Source of the DNA: Siderastrea radians | Lineage: Eukaryota; Cnidaria; Anthozoa; Scleractinia; Rhizangiidae | Assembly (NCBI GenBank): GCA_964017195.1 | Contig: OZ024897.1 | Span: 32,955,536-33,019,535, forward strand | Reading direction: 5' to 3' | DNA length: 64,000 nt | Part shown: one piece after another, positions 13,101 to 28,100 of the stretch | How the letters are laid out: each line of letters opens with the position of its first letter | How positions within the stretch are numbered: the stretch's first letter is position 1 | The notes under the pieces: generated by a model | The model's database searches: none | What the model was told of the DNA's origin: nothing | What the model saw: the letters and a program-made list of their open reading frames with translations, nothing else | Position numbers and translations under genes: made by a program

Positions 13101-16100
13101 TTATAAAAAACAAAATCAATCTTGGGAGTTTACGACGACAAAGTTGCGAGTCCGTTTGGCCACCTTGTGTATGCAAGATGGCGTTTCAAATTTACGTTGT
13201 ATTGCACCACAGCTTGGCCTTAGGTCACCCCTGTGTTGATCTCCTTACCTGTGCTTCCCTGAACACATAAGGATGTAGTGACGGGTTACGCCCTGACAAT
13301 CTCTCCATTAGCTTGTCAGCCATCTCAATAGGTATATCGATCTGTAGTTCAGGCGCAATCGCCGAGTTTAGAAAGCAGTCGACAATGGTCTGCACTTTAC
13401 GCTGAATCAGGGCTGGCTGTGCATGTGCGTGACACAAATCCTGTGAAGGTTAAGATGTCATGTTGAGAAAACAACGAAATAGAATGAGAAATCGACAAAA
13501 GGAGAGATATCGAAGTGACAGTCGACGATACAGAATGAGAAATGGACAAAAAAGGGAAATAGGGTGAGGAATGGAAGAAACAATGAAAAATACACGAAAT
13601 AGTACGAATGGAATTGACAACGAAATTAGAGATCGACGAAACAATTAGATCTTCGAAACAAATAAGAAATGAAAAACCGACGAGCTGAAATAGAATGACG
13701 ACACAGAACAAGCAATTAAACAAAACCAACCCACGAATGGTGAAATATGATGCAAAATCGACGGAACGTAAGCTTGACAATCAACAAAGCAAACAAAAAC
13801 AAACAAACAAAGAAACAAAAAACGCCTGATCACAGGTTTCACGTCACCTCACGGGTGAAACTCACCTTGAACTTTTGTACTTCAAGCCAAAACTGAACAT
13901 TACTTTCCAACGTGTCTCCTTTCACCGCTACAAACGCAGTGAACTCGCTACAGCTGTTGGGATTGAGGAGGGTCTGACGTAATGCTACTACGTCACGTGA
14001 TGACGAAACCCATCTGCTATTCAGAATCTGCATCGGGCAAAAAAAAAAGGACACAAAAAGGAAGGTGTTTAATGGCAAATTACCAATTCAACTGAGTTGC
14101 ATCCTGTCCATCTGAGATGTAAATCTCCCACGTCAGTGTCAAAATATAGAAAATCTTGGAGGTGTCCAACAGACCGTTCTAATTCCTAGCGTTGATTGTT
14201 CTCCGATTTCGGAACACGTGACTGTTCAGATATGAGTAGGGATGGTGGGCCACCTTAACTCAGTGTCACGGTGATAGTGATAGTTATAATCATAGTTATA
14301 GTTACTTTTACTTGGTCAGTACACTTAACACTCACATAAGAATCATTTTTCGTATCCTGCTAAGGGCCAGAACGGCAAAAATACCGTGTAGAACTAAGGT
14401 TTCGTTTTTTTTTTTTTCACGACCCGCAGAAATGAGTTCCCGCACAAAAAAACACTACTGTGGAAAATGAGTTCCCGTACACTATTACAGACACTGTTCA
14501 GATATGAGTAGGGATGGTGGGCCACCTTAACTCAGTGTCACGGTGATAGTGATAGTTATAATCATAGTTATAGTTACTTTTACTTGGTCAGTACACTTCA
14601 CACTCACATAAGAATCATTTTTCGTATCCTGCTAAGGGCCAGAACGGCAAAAATACCGTGTAGAACTAAGGTTTCGTTTGTTTTTTTTTCACGATCCGCA
14701 GAAATGAGTTCCCGCACAAAAAAACTCTACTGTGGAAAATGAGTTTCCGCACACTATTATAAAAAATTATATTCGAACATCGCTTTAAAATGTAACGTAG
14801 AATCGTGTTTGTGCCCATTTACTTAAAATATCTCGTACAGAAACAAAGCGATGGACTTAGACATTTCTGTCAGTACACTACAAGTATTTAGCTGCTAAAA
14901 ACGTCTCAGAAGAGGATCGCCTGAATATAATCAATACAAAAAGGAAAATTTTATAATTATAATACAACGCAACTTCCTGAAAATCGCTAAAATTAATCCC
15001 CGGCAAGAACAACCAGTCTTTCCAAATCGCAAAAATTTGTTGCTGCAAAACGCAAAAAATCGTCCATCCGTAAGTTTAACCTGCCACAAAAATTTGGTGC
15101 TACACGGTATACACTCTATATCAAATCAATAGGCAAATATACCATATTTCAAACTAAAGTGGTCAAAATCTAATCGACTATACCTCTCTTCAGAACAGTA
15201 CAAAAAGCACACTCAATGTATTTCAAAACAAAACGGCTCAATAACCATTCCCTTTAGGGCCGCAGATACACATAAAGCCTACCCAAGGAGAACATTCAAC
15301 GTTCGAAGTTTCGTGGATATGGACTTAAAAAAAAACATAGACAGAAACGTTTACCTTCCAAGCAGCTTCACTCCTCTGCAGTCTTCTCTTCAACATGATA
15401 TCTTCCACCATTTCCGGTATGCCCGCTGGACGGGGTTTCTGTCTTTCCAGAAATTCTGCGGTCTGCTTGAACAGCATCAACCAGCGCCGCTCTATGCGCG
15501 CGCGCACAAACTTCTGACTTTCGAGGATTACAGGGGAAGTGGGGCGTTCTTTGATAGCTCGGCCGCCATTCAAGTTCATTATCTAGAGATAAGGAAAAGC
15601 GAAAAGGCGCAGAGTTGTTACTACGCTGACCAAAAAAGTACCCGTAAAAGTTGAAGGTAAAGTCACAATTCGATCATTAGGCCTTGTCCAAAGAAAGACC
15701 GTTCAGTCCAATTTCTGAAGCATGAGGCAAATAACAGTTTGACTTCTTCCTCCCCCTGGATGGGATGCTAGTCCCATCACAGGGGTACCCCAGAATTTTT
15801 TTACGTTTTGTCAATAAATGCAGGCACCTTGGTTAAAAGAGACAATTTTGTGTAACGTTTCTTGTCTAAAGCTGTAAATGGTTTGAACCCAGGAGTCCTG
15901 CAAGTGTGCTCGTCCGGGTAAGTGTAGTCCTGACAAGGACTGTTTATGATGACATTGTCTGACGTTTTGACAATCTGAGCGGAAGTCATCACCAGACTGC
16001 GAGTAGGCTGACAAGTTATTCGGGTGAGTAACTTGGCGGCGAAGCCGCGATCTGCGAGTCGGCGAGAAGAATGGGGCGAGGGAAAGTGCCATGATACTCG

Positions 16101-19100
16101 CGCGAATAACACACTAAGTGAGCCTGCTTGCCGGCTACAGAGTCAGGTAAATTGCGAATCGTCAGTAGATGTTATAACTCTCTCTTGACGATTCACAATT
16201 CACTTGACTCTGATGATGTCTTGCGCTCAGGTTGTCCAAACGTCAGTCAATGTCATCACAAACAGTCTTTCTCAGGATACACTCACCCAGACGATCATAC
16301 TACACCGACTTATGTTTCTTGTCCAAGGAAACAAGGACATGTCGCAGAAATCACCCTCGAACGAACAACCCCCTCATGGAAGGTCCAACGCACTCACCAA
16401 TAGGCCACCGCGTTTCCACTTAAAATGCAGTTAGAACTGCGTCTCTGAGGAATGCATTTGTTTCAATGCGCTAAAGCTTTCGTTGCGTTGAGTTACCATT
16501 TTGTGACAAGTCTGCGTAGCAAGGTAGCCGGCATTTTCGTGTTTTACCCTCGTTTGAAGCAATTTTCTCTTTTTGGCCGCGCGGAAATTGGGGCGAGGGC
16601 TAAAATACCCAAAAAATATATATATTCCCTCGAACGTGCAGAAAAGACTACGGAAACGCTTGCTACGCAGGCTATTATGTGACTTACCAAGTTTCGTCCC
16701 TCTCGTGTGGCGGGGCTGTCAGGACCAAAGAAGTACTTTTTACCAAGCCAGCTGTCGCGAATTTCTCTGGCTTTCTTGTCACGTTTCTCTTCCATAAAGC
16801 GAGGAACGCGGCGAAAGGTCTCCATGTCTGTCCAGGCCATCAAATCTTTGATTCCTAAAAACGTACAAGAGAAACCCAGGTCTCAATTTTAAAACACTAA
16901 CGGGAAGTTCCTTAGAACGGGTGCATGGAAATTTGCTTTTGATCTACATTCTAAAGTACAAAAAGTATTAAACTGATAAGATTACAACACAACCAATCAC
17001 AGTCGGCCAGCCCAAGTTTTCGCATTTCTGTACATTCAAAGAATCTCCGAATTCTATGCCATTACTTCTGTTGCCCACTGCTTATTAGCCTGCGTAGCAG
17101 GCGCTTCAGTATTACGGAGCGCCCAGTGTTGGGAAACCCGCGTGAGGGCAACGGGAAATAGCCTGTTGCCCTCGCGCAACCTCCTTGCGCCTCCGATCGC
17201 GCGTTCCCAACACCGCGCGCCACGTTGTAATCAAGCGCCAGCTACGCAGGCCAACTACTTATACAGTATAAAGATAACGCCAATAGTGTCAAGCTAAGTG
17301 AATTTGAAGATCTGTTATACAAGAGTGATTTTTCTCTTTGTTTATGAAGTTCTCCTCGGGTCGTCATAAGGCTGTGTAAGGAGATGAAAAGTGCACATGA
17401 TCGAATGGAAAGACTTTTAAGATCAGAATGGAGTGATCCCTACCTCTGGTGTGCTTCTTGTTGAGGAATTCTTTAAAATGCTCCACTTCATCTCTGTTTC
17501 TAATGAGCGTTTCAAATGAGAAGCCGTCTTTTGGTACGGGCAGCGGTCTATTGGCTTCTTCCACTGATATTCGTTCCTTCTCTTGTTCGTCTTCTGCACT
17601 ATCAAGCTGAAAATGAAGGCAAAGGAAGAAATGAGCTCTGAAGGCGCCTTCACACTTCAAACTAAAGTTTGCCATGCCAAATGAGTTGGCTTAAACTTGT
17701 TGTGACTTGCATTTCACAATAACAGTTGGTAAATTGATGACCAGAAATAGCTGTCAGCTTTTTCAATGACTTTTCGTACGCTCGCAAAAAACTCGCATTT
17801 GACGTATGAACGTTAATCAAACATATGCTGTTTACCGTGACTTTTTACGCCAAGGAGAAGGTTGAAAAAAGAATTACCACTGAACTGGGATTTACTAAAA
17901 AACTTCTAGCAATTTGTCATGTAAAAAAGCTACCAACTCAAGTTTTCAGCAAGACGGCGCCGTTTCTTTACAGTTGGAAGTAAAAGAATCCCGCCGTTCC
18001 AAAAAATCTCCTGCAACACAGCGTAAAATTTTGAAAGCTATTCTTGAGGAATAATTCTAATTATAATTCCTTACCCCTCCGCGAGTATGGATGATGCTTT
18101 GCCTTCGACGAGCCACAACCTTGATCTCTATATGACGTAGTCTTTGCTCTTTAGCTACCTGGAGAGTAAAAACATGAGAGTAAGTGAGCACATTGCGTTT
18201 CATATTTGAGGTGACTCTGTTAACCTTGTCACTGCCACGGTCTCGCAATACAGTAAAAACCCGCGTATAAGAACCTAGATTTTTCCAACTTAGCCTAAAT
18301 AGGTTCTTTGAGAAATGGTATTTAGTGGGATTTTAGGCTACTTAGGTTCTTAAATAGGTTCTTAATTTGATAGGGGCACTAGCGATCAGCACAGATAACT
18401 ACTACAGGGCATATGTGATATGGAATATACTGCTGTATTAAATAATTATCTAGAATACAGTTTAGATGATAACCATACAGTAAATTTATCTTTCTAAAGT
18501 ACATTTCATTCTTTGAATCTTACTGACTGGAACCTAGACTAAAATTTTTTTTCTGTATTTTCATATGTGCCTTCATTTTTGTAAAATAAGAACCTATTGA
18601 AATTTTTAGGCTAAATAGGTTCTTATGAAAAGGGGGTTTGAAATGCAAATTTTAGCCTAACAGGTTCTTAAATTTTAGGATCTTATACGCGGGTTTTTAC
18701 TGTATGCCTTCCACTTTTACATCTGTGGATGAAATCTTACGGTGTGTCCATTCAGATGAAAGCTTTTGAGTAGCAGTTCCTTGTGGAATAGTGTGTCAAG
18801 CTGTAAAGGGTAGCTCTAATTTCTCAGGCTGTGAATGAAACTCTTAAATTATTTGTGATCAATTCAAATACCAGCTATTGAGCAGTACTTTTCTGTGGTG
18901 CTGTTTACTATGTTGTGCAAGGTGGTGCTATCTTTTGAGTCTGTGAATGAAATCCTAAAGTGTGACCATTCAAATGAAAGCTACTGAGCAGTACTTTTCT
19001 GTGGTGCTGTTTACTATCCTGTACAAGGTGGTTCTAACTTTTGAGACTGTGGATGAAATTATATAGTGTGGCCATTCAAATGGAAGCTACTGAGCAGTAC

Positions 19101-22100
19101 TTTCCTGTAGTACAGTTTGTTATGTTGTACAAGGTGGTTCTAACTTTTGAATCTGTGGATGAAATCCTAAAGTGTGACCATTCAAATGAAAGCCAATGAG
19201 TAATACTTTCATGTGGTGCTGTTTATTATGCTGCATAAGGTGTTTCTAACTCTTGAGTCTGTGGATGAAATCCTAAAGTGTGACCATTCAAATGAAAGCC
19301 AATGAGCAATACTTTCATGTGGTGTTGTTTATTATGCTGCATAAGGTGGTTCTAATTTTGAGTCTGTGGATGAAACCCTTAAGTATGACCATTTAAAGGA
19401 AAGCTACTGGGCAGTACTTTCCTGTCATACTGTTTATTGTGCTGTACAAGGTGGTTCTAACTTTTGAGTCCGTGGAGGAAATCCTACAGTGTGACCCTTC
19501 AAATGAAAACTATTCAGAAGTATTTAATGTGCTAATGTTTGAATTAAAATATTTTTCAAAAAGAAATTTGATAATTTGACCTGTTTCGACCTTGACGACT
19601 CTTCAGATTGAAAGGGAAAGTCGATATGATACGTTAAAGAGAGCTGAGGAGAGTTCAAACGCTATCGTTTGACAACGATCTTTCTTAACGTTTAAACGTT
19701 TGCTAACTTTCGTTTGGACGTAAGAGAGTCCGTATTTTATTGCGATTTCGTTGCACGAAATGCGAAATGCAATCGCGTAAAAGATGATTGAGCGAGGGTA
19801 CAAAATTTTAAATCGAAGGAACCAGAAAACAAATAGATAAATAAAAAATACGTTGTGTGGACAAACACCAAAAAAGTTAAAACACGCCCATTTTTAGCAT
19901 TTCTTTAAAAAGCTAAAAGATATATTAAAATTAAAGAAAACTCAAAAATAATGGTTTAGTTTTAAAATTTTTCGTCTAGCGTTCTGAAATTAAAAGGACC
20001 GCTAGTATGGAAATGACTTGCAACTTGAAGAAATTGGGCCAACTTTTTCAGAGCTCTTCCCTAGTGCCTGGGAAGCGGGGGAAGGGGGGGGGGGTTTAAA
20101 CCTCCCGCTTCCCGTACCCTTTAATCCCGGTTCCCACCCTGTATTTGTTGGCTCCTGCCTCTTTGCATTTTTTCGATTGTGAAATATTGCGTAATTTTTC
20201 CCTTTTTCTCCCGCTTCTCGCCACCTTGGGAATCCCGCTTCGCGCCCCCTCTTTCCCGTCTCCCGCACATTTCCCGCCCCCTTTGCTCCCGGTCTCCCGC
20301 CCCCTGTCCCCCCTCCACTGGGAAATGTTGCTTTAAACTATTAGAAAAGCAATTTATACCTTCATCTTGATATTCTAGAAGCACTTCGTATACGACAAAA
20401 GACACTAATTAGTTTTAACCCTCTAAGCCCTGATATAAAAATACATATTCTCCTCACCCTTCTCCATACATTTCTTACGGAACTAGTGGGTGGAATTTCA
20501 CTAAATATCAAGACATCTTATCCTTGGTGATCACTTTCTTTATTCTCATTACTTGAATATTTCAACAAGTAGTGATAATGTAAAGAGAAATTTCATTTCG
20601 TCACTGTCAGGGCTTGAAGGGTTAATCTTAGCACAGCTTTGACCCAAAAACGTGAAAATCCGACGACAAAGCCCCTTTGCGTTTGGTGAAGATTAAGAAA
20701 GATTACGAACGAGAAGCTTAATTTTTTTCGGAATTCGTTAAGGGTAAATTAGGTTTTTCAATCTCACCTCAGCTGAGTACTGGTGTTTTTCTTGTGAGAC
20801 AAGCATATTCCAGGGTTCCAATAACGAGTGAAGAACATGCTCCTCGACTGCATCAAAGAGCTCCTCATATGGCGGCTCCAGCTCTTTATGAACCTGCGTC
20901 TGAATGTCCCTGCTCACATGAACATCCTGCGCACTGCCCGACACTACGAAATTAGCGTACATTGTCTGTGGAACAAATCTCAGTTAAACTTCTTATTTAC
21001 GTGCAATTACATAATTTACAACAACAACAACAAGACGCACGCACTGATTTGTTGAGAGACACTTACATCACCTCTACGGAAATAGAGCATTTATTTTACA
21101 AAAGTGGAAAGTTGCTTTTCGTCTTTCTATAAAGTTAGAGCAACACTTACGAACGCCTTCTCGTATTTTCATAGCATTCGTCGTTCTCCCAAAGCTCTAC
21201 TTACGTTACCATCCCCTGATCGTAAAATCGGAGAGTCGGTGGTTCAGGGCTTGTTCTTTGTCAAGTAAAAAGGGGCAATGCCAACTATCACTTGGCAAAA
21301 ATTTATTCTAACTCACCCGCGCTTTTCTTGATAACAGAGAAGGATTGAGCGAATCAGCGAAGAAATATGCATTGTACTCTTGAAGGGATCTCCAGAAAGA
21401 AAGGCAGTTCATCCATGTCTGTAAACAGAAAAGAGGTCGATGCAAGTTCAGTTTGCACTTTCTGTAAGGTTAACTTAAAATGGCAGTTGCATTTACCAAT
21501 AACCTGTAAGTTTCCAACTGGGTGGTTGTTTACTGTACCTTATTTCCCGATTTTTGTAAAAATGCTTGGAAGTAGTTTCCAGTCTGCCGCTCATAAATCA
21601 GACCCTGAATCAGTGAATCCAACATGGCGCCGGACTTTAGCCCAGCCTCCTCACCGCTAGAAGCTGGCGCGGAACCATCAGCGAAAACAGCCGTACGGTG
21701 CAGAGTCCTAAACAGAAACAACAATTAAAAAAGTAAAAAAACAAAACAAAACAAAAAAAAGGAACGGTTATCTATGTCCAGTTTGTTTTACCAACGTTCT
21801 GTTCTCGTTTACCGCACGAGTCATTTCAGATTCGTAAAAAAAATAATGCAACATTTCATCCTCAGATAGGAAAGATAACCACCACAAATGAATAGTAATA
21901 TTCTACTCACAGTAAGTTTTCAAAGCTCTATAAAAAATAACTGGCTGCGGCCGCATTAAGACCGGTATAAGTGATTATCCTTAGTCAAATTGATTTATAT
22001 CGAGCAGGTTCTCGCTTTTTCCCGCTACACAAGACATCTTACATACGGTTACGTAAGAAAGATCGATCACAAACTGGTCTGCTTTCAGAGAGCCTAAATT

Positions 22101-25100
22101 TGACTAGATGGCAAGTCAGAAGGCGGAAATTATTAACAAATCATCCTTAAAATAACTGAATCATCTGAATAACCGTTCACTCTCCAAGTCATCAGGGCAA
22201 TAATTTCATTTTTGACGTTCATTATGGGCTATGAATTGGAGAGAAGCGTTCAAATCAGACGGGATGTTTATTCCAGTAAATTACGTTACGTCTTTGCAGT
22301 ATTCAACGTACCTCATCATTCGCTGAATCTTACTATCAGGGGAGGGTACAGGGTTGATAAAAAGCCTGACGGAGGGTAGGTAGTCTGGTTCAGGTTCAAT
22401 AGGGAAGGTGGGACCTGGGGGCTGCTCAAATCCATAGCCTGTCTTCACTGGAGCGATGATGTACTGAAAAAACGAAAAAACAAACACAAAACAAAAAGTT
22501 GATTAATAGACGAAGGAAACAGCGTTTAACCATTCAAAGCTCTTTGCACGTACAATGAAGATATACCAAAATATAAAAGCTTTTTTGCCAAAGTGCATCA
22601 GAGAAAGAAGACGCGTTCTGTGCGGCATGATGTAGTTTTCCATGCCCACTTCAGTCCACCCAATCGTGCTGTTCATTTCTGTCCTCTCTCGACAGGATCT
22701 CTTTCTTTTTTTTCCCTTTAATTTAATTAGTGTTAACAATAAATTCAATTGTACTCTTCAGTATTAATGAGTCAACCAAAACCCATTAATTGTATTGTGT
22801 GTGGTAAAAAATGGATTCTTGTTGAAGTTGGATTGGTTTACTGGAGGATTTCTCGTAACATACCTGTAGTTGTTGTGTACTCGCGTTAGTGTGCATATAC
22901 TTTGGAGGTTCAAGAAGACGAGGATGTGCAGACTTGGCGCGTAATTGAGGCCGAGAGGTCTGGTGTTGAGTGCTTAGCTTGACAATACCACTTTGAGGCC
23001 TGGCCAATGATCTGCTCGGGAGAACCTGGGCCAGACCAGTGTGAGCAGGACCTTGAGGTAAGTTTGAAAGTGCACTCTCTCGTTTTACGCAGGACTTTGG
23101 TCTTTCTTTCATAAGTCTGTTGTATTCCAGGTCGCGGCAGTGCGAGCGGCGTTGCTGATGCATAGTAAAGCGGATACACCTGTGAAACGATTTATTATAT
23201 AGTAGTGAGTAACTGTTACCAAACGCGCACGCGCATAAACATGGAACCATGACAAGCCCGCAAAAAAACATCAGACCGCTACCAAGTGCGGGAAAACGCG
23301 TGGAAGCTAAGTCAAGATTGAATTAGTTTTCCGTTGACTGGATGAATAATCGGTTCTCAAAACCGAATTTGTGCGGCTTAAAATCAAGCGGTCGCCGGCT
23401 TACTGGAGGCTCAAAACAAAGGAAATTTCTAACAATCAGCCCTAAAAATGGTCGCCATCGCTTAAGAGAGGTTACAAATTGCCTGGGAAACTGTGTTAGT
23501 TTGGAAAAGTGGTCGCTTACGGAAGGTGGTCGCACAGGAAGGTTGTACTTACAAAAGCCGCTAAAACGTGGTAAGAACGTCCAGCTGGTCATAATACCCT
23601 AGGTGATAACACATTGGGATAAAGATATCACGAAAATTACTATGATTGTCCAGTTACTACATTGTAAGCTCAGCAAGCGCAAAACAACATTTCACCAAGA
23701 TTCCTTTGGACATGCATATTTGAATCTTGCTCTAAACAAAACTTACCAGTAACTTAACAGAGGCTCAAGGACATCAGGCTGAATGACAAACAAGCCGTTG
23801 AAAGTTATCTTAGACGCATCTACAATGTTTAATCTCGTTTTCGTTTCAGCAGAAAACTCGTATATCCCTCCACTTTTGCAAAACCTGTCACGTATGCTCT
23901 GCACCAGCCTGAGGAATAAAGATAAATCGCTGTGGTATTGGAAAAACAGTACGATGAGGAACTTCAGAAGACGAAATACAGCACACTTTTTTCAAAACGT
24001 TTTCGCCTACTGTTCACATAAAAAGTACCCAAAACCCACACGATCGAAAAAAGGCATCGGCCTTTTTATTAAATCCCAGTGTTTCGAAAATGATGCGTTT
24101 CTCCACTTTAAGGGGAAAAAACAGCCTCTACTTTATAGGGCCTTTTCGAAAGTCTCTTTTTTGGATCGCTTTAGGATGGACGATAACCAACAACGCATAA
24201 ACAATTAGGCGCTTTCAACTGAAAACGCCTTTCAGAGGACGGATCTAACCAAGACGCGAATACACTGACCTGCTCCTTTCGTCCTCATCATCTAAATATC
24301 TTCCGCACTCGGCCTCCAGCCAGAATTGCAACAGCTTCTCGCCACTTGTTTCCAAAAGAAACTCTTTAAATGCGTCTAGACCCTCCTTGGTAGCCAAGTC
24401 ATACGGTTTGTCTTCCGTGTCAAACCCGTCCTCGCTGAAAGCTGATTCATCTTCAAGATCAAAACCAACCGAGGTTGCTGCCGTGCTGCATCGTGTTGGC
24501 CTTCGTCCAAACACACCGCGTATTCCTTGCAGTGTTGTAGCACTTGCCTCTGTGGTGTAACCTCCTTCATCATCTTCATCTTCCTCTTTGTTTTTATCTT
24601 CAGATTCATCCTGAGAGTCCTGTGGTTCAGATTCCTTTTGGGAACCTTCTGCTCCGTCCTGGGATTCCTGAGGTTCAGACTCTTTTGGGGAAACCTGTGG
24701 TTCAGATAAGTTGTCTTTGTCTGTAGCTTCTTGTCCATTTTCGCCTTCAGGGATTGCAGACACGCTCCCTGTAACTCCAAGTTTGAAATTATTGTCCAAT
24801 TCTATTGATGTCTGCTCGTCAACTGTACTTTCGTTTTTCATGCTTTTCTGTTCACTGTAATGATCTGGAAAGGCCACCTGTGAAATTTCATGAGTTGAGT
24901 CTAAAATCTTAGATTCCGCTATATCTTCATGAGACAAAATGCCATCCGTGCTCTTAATCGAGACTGCATCCTTGCGTTTAGTAATACTTCGACAATGAAG
25001 GCAATCCGGTTCATCTAAACTGCTTAGCTTTTCTTCATTTTTCTGTGACCTTTCAGGTTCACCTGCTTGCCCTTCGGTTTCTACATCCACCGTTGAGTTT

Positions 25101-28100
25101 TCAACGTCCACGGGAGAAAACCTTTCTCCTACGCTGGAAATGTTTTCAGTTATCTCGGATAATTCTTCATTGCTTTCTTCAATAGGAACTGATTCACTGT
25201 CTTCATTGTTAATGGCGTTAGGCTCGGAATTAGAATCGATAGAGGACCCATTCATAGGGGTTTCTTTATCATGTTCTTCTTCGTCATCAGTACAGGTAGT
25301 TTCCACAATACTTGGTATTTTTCCTTCATCCGACGCCTGTGTTATAACTTCGTCAATGTCATTAACGCAGTTTTCACCAACAGGAGACAACATTTCTCCA
25401 CTCAAACCAACACCAGACAAGCTGGCATCTTGCTCAGACTCCACGCTTATGCTTGATGAATTTTCTGCAACATTCTTACTTATACCAATTGCTTCTCTAA
25501 TTAAACCAAGCTCTTCTTTCTCAAGACCAGACGCACTCACACCTTGTGGAGTCTCTGACCCTGTGATCGACACACTGTCTGCTTTTCTTTCATTTCTAGC
25601 AATCGGCTCTGTTTCTACAATAGACTCTTTCTTGCTAGTTACAGAACTATTTTCTTCCGTATCTTCCCTTGAAGGCATGTCGCTTACCACTGGTTCATCA
25701 CCAAGGTTCTCCACAGGAGGAGAGCTCCGCGTTATCTGCCCATGCTCAGTGATAAAGCTCACCACTGACGACAAACTGCGCGTCATTTCATCCGCGCCAA
25801 ACGACTTTTCACTCTTATCGTCATCGTCATCATCAACGTTCGAATCTTCATGGGGTAACCCGGTTTGACTCGCGGTTTCCAGGGCGATTGACACACTACT
25901 AGCCGAGCTCACCCTGGATCTGATCTCCGCACTCAATGTCTTCTCAGAATTAGAGTTTTCACTTACAAAGCTCATGCGGGAAGCCGGTCTGACATGGTTT
26001 GTCAAAGCACTATCACTTTCTTTTGCACTGAAGACAGTTGAGTTTGACTGGGTCTCAAGACTTTCTTCTTCCTCCATAATTTGTGGAGTATTTGGATAAG
26101 GTGAGCTGGCAGCAGAACTAAGCATACTCGTGCGGCTCTCCGCACGTTTAAACGATTCTTGCCACGCATCAAATGTTTCTTCAATGGAGCGAACATGAGT
26201 CGGGAGATAAAAGTGTTCCTCTTTCTCGCTTTCTTCTTCCTCGTCTGTGGATTCCAGGTCTCCTGGGGAAGGGCTGAGGTTGAAACTGACAACACTGCGT
26301 CGTCGGGTCATGGGGCGCAGAACAGTGGGCTCCTCAACACCACTGTCATCGTCTTCTTCCGAACTTTCAGAGTATAGATCACGGAAAAATGACTCCTGTA
26401 ACAAAAAGTTTCATTTATTTAATAATTACTTGTAAACAAAGTTTAATGTCACTCAAAGGACTACCGGGTATGATTTCAAATTAATTTTAAAGGAGAGCTT
26501 TGAGTGGGATATTTTGTGATGCGCTGAAGACTGTTGTCTCTTCCTCAGTGGATCTTCAGTAACTGTTAGATCAATCCACTAAAGAAGAGGCAGCATACTT
26601 GAAACGTACGGATGTTTACATATTAAACACTTCAGTACATCACAGAAAATCTATATCAAAGTTTATGTATTACTGGTCTTCTGTACTACGCAGTCATTTA
26701 AGAACGGTGCCCCCTTTTGTTACTGCGCATACGTTCTGCGCATCTTGGGTCTGGTCCTAAGAAATTTGCCTACTTACACAACGGTATTTTTGTGCGCTTT
26801 ATGACTATGTGGAAAAAGCAGGTCTTAGCAAGGGCTATCAGAATCCAAAAATAAAATTGGGGGTAACCGCGCATTTTTGAGAGATAATTGAGCTTAAATT
26901 TGGAAAAGAATTGCCATATATTCTTTGTGAATTGAAGCAATTTTTGGAACTATGGTTGCTTAATTTTGTCTGAAGAATGCGTGGTTACCCACATTTTTCT
27001 TTTTAGATTCCAGTAGGCCTTGGTAAGGCCATTGTGCAACACAATGGTTTTCCAAAGGATCATGTGTTTCCATACTGAGAGGGAATGTTTTATACACATT
27101 TTAAACTGAAATTATGAATATATGAAATTCATATATTTGAACTGCAGAATGAAGAAATAAATGTAAAGAAGATCCTCGCAGTTATTAACGCAACTTATGC
27201 AGTTGCGAAAAGAAAGCCTGAAAAAACCAGGCTTGCTGGGATTCGAACCCTGACCTCTGCGATACTGGTGCAGCGCTCTAACCAGTTGAGCTAACAAGCC
27301 AACTGGGAGCTGGTCATTAAATTGGTTCGTAATATACCCGGGAAAGATGAAGATCAAATTATGAATATATATGAAATTCATGTATTTGAACTGCGGAATG
27401 AAGAAATAAATGTAAAGAAGATCCATTTTAAACTGTTGTAAATGGCAAGTGGTTTGGAATCTGAAATCTGATTGAAAATCAGACGTGCTAGCTACTCAGC
27501 TGCTCATGCCTCCACTCTTAACCTCAGTCTCACCCAAATTATGCACAATGCATGTATGCTTACCTGGACAGCAGACAAGTGCTTGGACAGTTTATATTCA
27601 GCATACAGCTCACTTCGCAAAAACAGAGGCATCCTGTGTTTCTTCACAAATTCAAGACCTTGGTCTTTGTTGAGTACAGTTACATAATAGCCAATGCGCG
27701 ACTGGTTGTCCGCTACATTGTATATAGTTCCTTTAAAGTGTGTAAACTGACGCAGCTGTGACGCAGCCTTTGCGTCTCCCTTACCCACATCATCAGCTAA
27801 CTTTTGAATGAATTCCTCAAACACTTCAAGCTCTTTATTGTAGAAGAGACGTTCCGCAAAGCACTGCAAGAAAAATTTAAGTGGAAGATAAGCTTTTCGT
27901 ATGGTTACCACTATTTGAGATAGACGCTGTAGTTAGCCTGCGTTGCAGACGAAACTCCACTGTAAATCCTTGTTAAACATACTAGCCACGGGTTATATTA
28001 CGTCTGAGATGCAGGCTACTCTGTAGTAAGAGCAACCAAGCTTGGGGGTAGGGAGAGTGGAGGAGTTTGGTAACATGCTACCAGGTCAAGGGGAGGAGGG

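Noticed and set aside
13397..13842. Minus-strand hydrophobic frames
   Set aside because: Purine-rich intron sequence read in the wrong frame between two RGS22-like exons; no motif.
20340..20390. 15-nt microexon in the RGS22-like gene
   Set aside because: It has plausible splice borders and keeps phase, but neighbouring exons join without it and so short an exon cannot be supported by eye.
27230..27300. Functional tRNA gene
   Set aside because: Position 33 is not U, the anticodon stem has a mismatch, and the sequence is embedded in a repeat.
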